A stretch of 64,000 nt of DNA from Hoplostethus atlanticus (lineage: Eukaryota > Chordata > Actinopteri > Trachichthyiformes > Trachichthyidae): positions 113,501-177,500 of the forward strand of contig JAXDDX010000007.1 in the NCBI GenBank assembly GCA_034670405.1, given 5' to 3'. The stretch's first letter is position 1, and each line of letters starts with the position of its first letter. The position numbers were made by a program, and so were the translations under genes. Shown in pieces: positions 62,329 to 64,000 of the stretch. The notes under the pieces were generated by a model. That model saw only the letters and a program-made list of their open reading frames with translations, had not been told where the DNA came from and made no database searches.

Positions 62329-64000
62329 TGTGTGTGCGTTGGCTCACCAGCAGCATATATAAACCATATTAAGTTTCCCATCCCCAGCTTGTCTCTCTCT
62401 CAGGACCCATTCAGTATGTGAGCGATGCTCCTGCAGGGAGACTTAGGCGGAGGGAGTGCTTTGTAAGTGACAAACCCGGCTCTCCTTTACGTCCCCCGTT
62501 TCAGCCATTATTCATTAGGTGTGGCGAGCGTGAAGCAGATGGAAAAAAAGGCCAGGGAAAGATAGCGCAAACGTTTCAGCGTGTATTAGAAAAAGAAGTT
62601 TAAAAAAAAAGAAATACGGAACGACAAAGAAAAAAAACAGAGATAGAAAAGAAGCTTATATGCCAGTGCAGCTATCTGCTAAAGTGTGTGTGTGTGTGTT
62701 TGTGTAGACATACGGACTGACGTTCCCCGAGAGTCTATTACACATTAGACCCAGGCCATCACACACCATCAAGCCTCAGCCCATTAACTGGATGAATCCT
62801 AATTAGAACAGTCCTAACACACACACACACACACACACACACACTGGATGTAACAATCCCCACATGGTCACATCAAAGGCTTAGCAGTGTGAACCAGCTC
62901 ATGTAATAGTTGTTGGAAAGCCTTCAACGACGGAGCGACTCCTCTCTGTGTGGTCATGTTTGAGATTTCTGCAGCACTTCTGCTTTTGGGGGGTTGATGA
63001 TTTCAATTTTGGCTGTGGAACAGTGTGACGATCAGTCTGGCAGTTTCCGCGGTGTTTTTTCTTTTGAAGCGCCATCGGTCGGGCTTTGCGGCGGCTCACT
63101 GAACTACCTCCAACTAGTTTTCATACAAAAAGATGTTAGGCAGAGAAGCTGGCACACAAAAAAAAGAGTAGGAAATATTCTTTTGAAGTCCACAAAGTTG
63201 ATTTTTTTATTTTTTTTTAAAACCCCTTTGAATTTGTGGTTTTGTTTGATGTCATTTAGACAGAGATGAGCATTACATGGAGTTGCGTGACTAGAGCGGT
63301 GGAGTTTTTTTGCAGGCAAAACTTGACAGCTGGCATGGGAACTTCCTGACACACAACCCAGCCATCCTTCAAAAGGCTAACCAGAAGCCCCTCCTGACAG
63401 ATCTCACTGCTTACACAGCCTCCAACGCAACTCTGCGGTAGACACCACAAGGGACGAGTGGACAAGAACGGGAAAAAGATGGATGGGTCGTCTGCGTCGG
63501 TGTTTCTCAGCCACTTGGTTGTTTCTAGCCGGGTCACCGAAATGTACAAATAATAAAGATCCCGCCAGGCTTCTAGTTGTAAATTGTTTTTTTCTGCGAC
63601 CGCTATGAACATCCAATTTTTGGTATATATTGGAAAGAAAAACTGATTTTGAACAAAAGAACAAAAATCTGAAGACTGGCTATTGCCTTGAAATAGGTTT
63701 ACTGTAATCTCTAGGATGGTCAAAAAAGTGGTAACACACTTCCGGGACTCTGAGGATTCATAAGGACCAAAAACAGACGGGTCTCATACATCACGTACAG
63801 TTTGTTGAGACCTACTGTGTTTTCTCAACTTCTCTTTGTCGATTCTTCTCATAAAGAACCACTTGGTCGATATCTTTGGCTGGTGTATTGATAGGTTTGG
63901 CCGGCCGGTTGGATAATGGGTGTAGGGATGAAACGGGGTGCTTCCATGGAAATCCTGCTCCAGGTTTCCCAACCAGCAGGTATAGAGCTGGGTGGAAGAC
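60181..64000. other. intergenic sequence, no gene supported
   Basis: It holds GT/CA runs (62288-62336 and 62818-62844). The 155-codon - frame at 63256-63723 shows no recognisable domain. Confidence 0.45.
62288..62336. repeat. (GT)n microsatellite
   Basis: About 22 GT units with one TATG interruption. Confidence 0.92.

Noticed and set aside
63256..63723. 155-codon - frame
   Set aside because: No domain, no splice context and odd composition. Possibly an old repeat, but unsupported.

Overview
This is vertebrate, almost certainly teleost fish, genomic DNA. Coding sequence is split into short exons with GT-AG (and one GC-AG) introns. CA/GT and CT/GA microsatellites are extremely dense, and the mobile elements are the usual fish mixture: hAT, PIF/Harbinger, Tc1/mariner, tRNA-derived SINEs, LINE tails, solo LTRs and MITEs. 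Nothing resembles a prokaryotic operon, CRISPR array or phage.

The main gene is the 3' half of mgat5b (GnT-Vb / GnT-IX), on the + strand. Nine coding exons lie between 16211 and 40815. They join in frame with consistent phases into a 457-residue C-terminal catalytic part ending at a TGA stop. Exons for the cytoplasmic tail, membrane anchor, stem and first part of the catalytic domain were not found, so they should lie left of the window behind an intron of at least 16.2 kb. Splicing details stand out: a GC donor after the fourth exon here, a NAGNAG acceptor before the same exon, TG or CA repeats against three acceptors, and a diverged copy of one exon's 3' end about 230 bp downstream of that exon.

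A second gene lies at 50235-51562 on the - strand. It is a two-exon model for a 384-residue, very acidic protein made of three related tandem units. A Kozak-type ATG, an in-frame upstream stop, strong donor and acceptor and an open frame across the junction support it. I do not recognise the family. It is the best candidate for something undescribed.

Layout: 1-16210 is mgat5b intron with a hAT element (1745-2835), a LINE tail (10173-10570), a palindromic AT-rich MITE holding a SINE and a deleted tRNA-Asp copy (13270-14173), and a perfect 28-bp hairpin (14387-14447). 16211-40815 is mgat5b with a GA-filled TIR element, a 217-bp solo LTR, a Harbinger element, a Tc1 relic and a small MITE in its introns. 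40816-50012 holds the mgat5b 3' UTR, a non-autonomous Tc1 copy, an unclassified 1063-bp element with 7-bp target duplication, and a 445-bp solo LTR. 50235-51562 is the acidic-repeat gene, with an inverted pair of an interspersed repeat on its 5' side. 52800-64000 shows only microsatellites, a LINE tail and unassigned non-coding DNA.

Family assignments rest on recognition of translated sequence and of element ends, without database searches.
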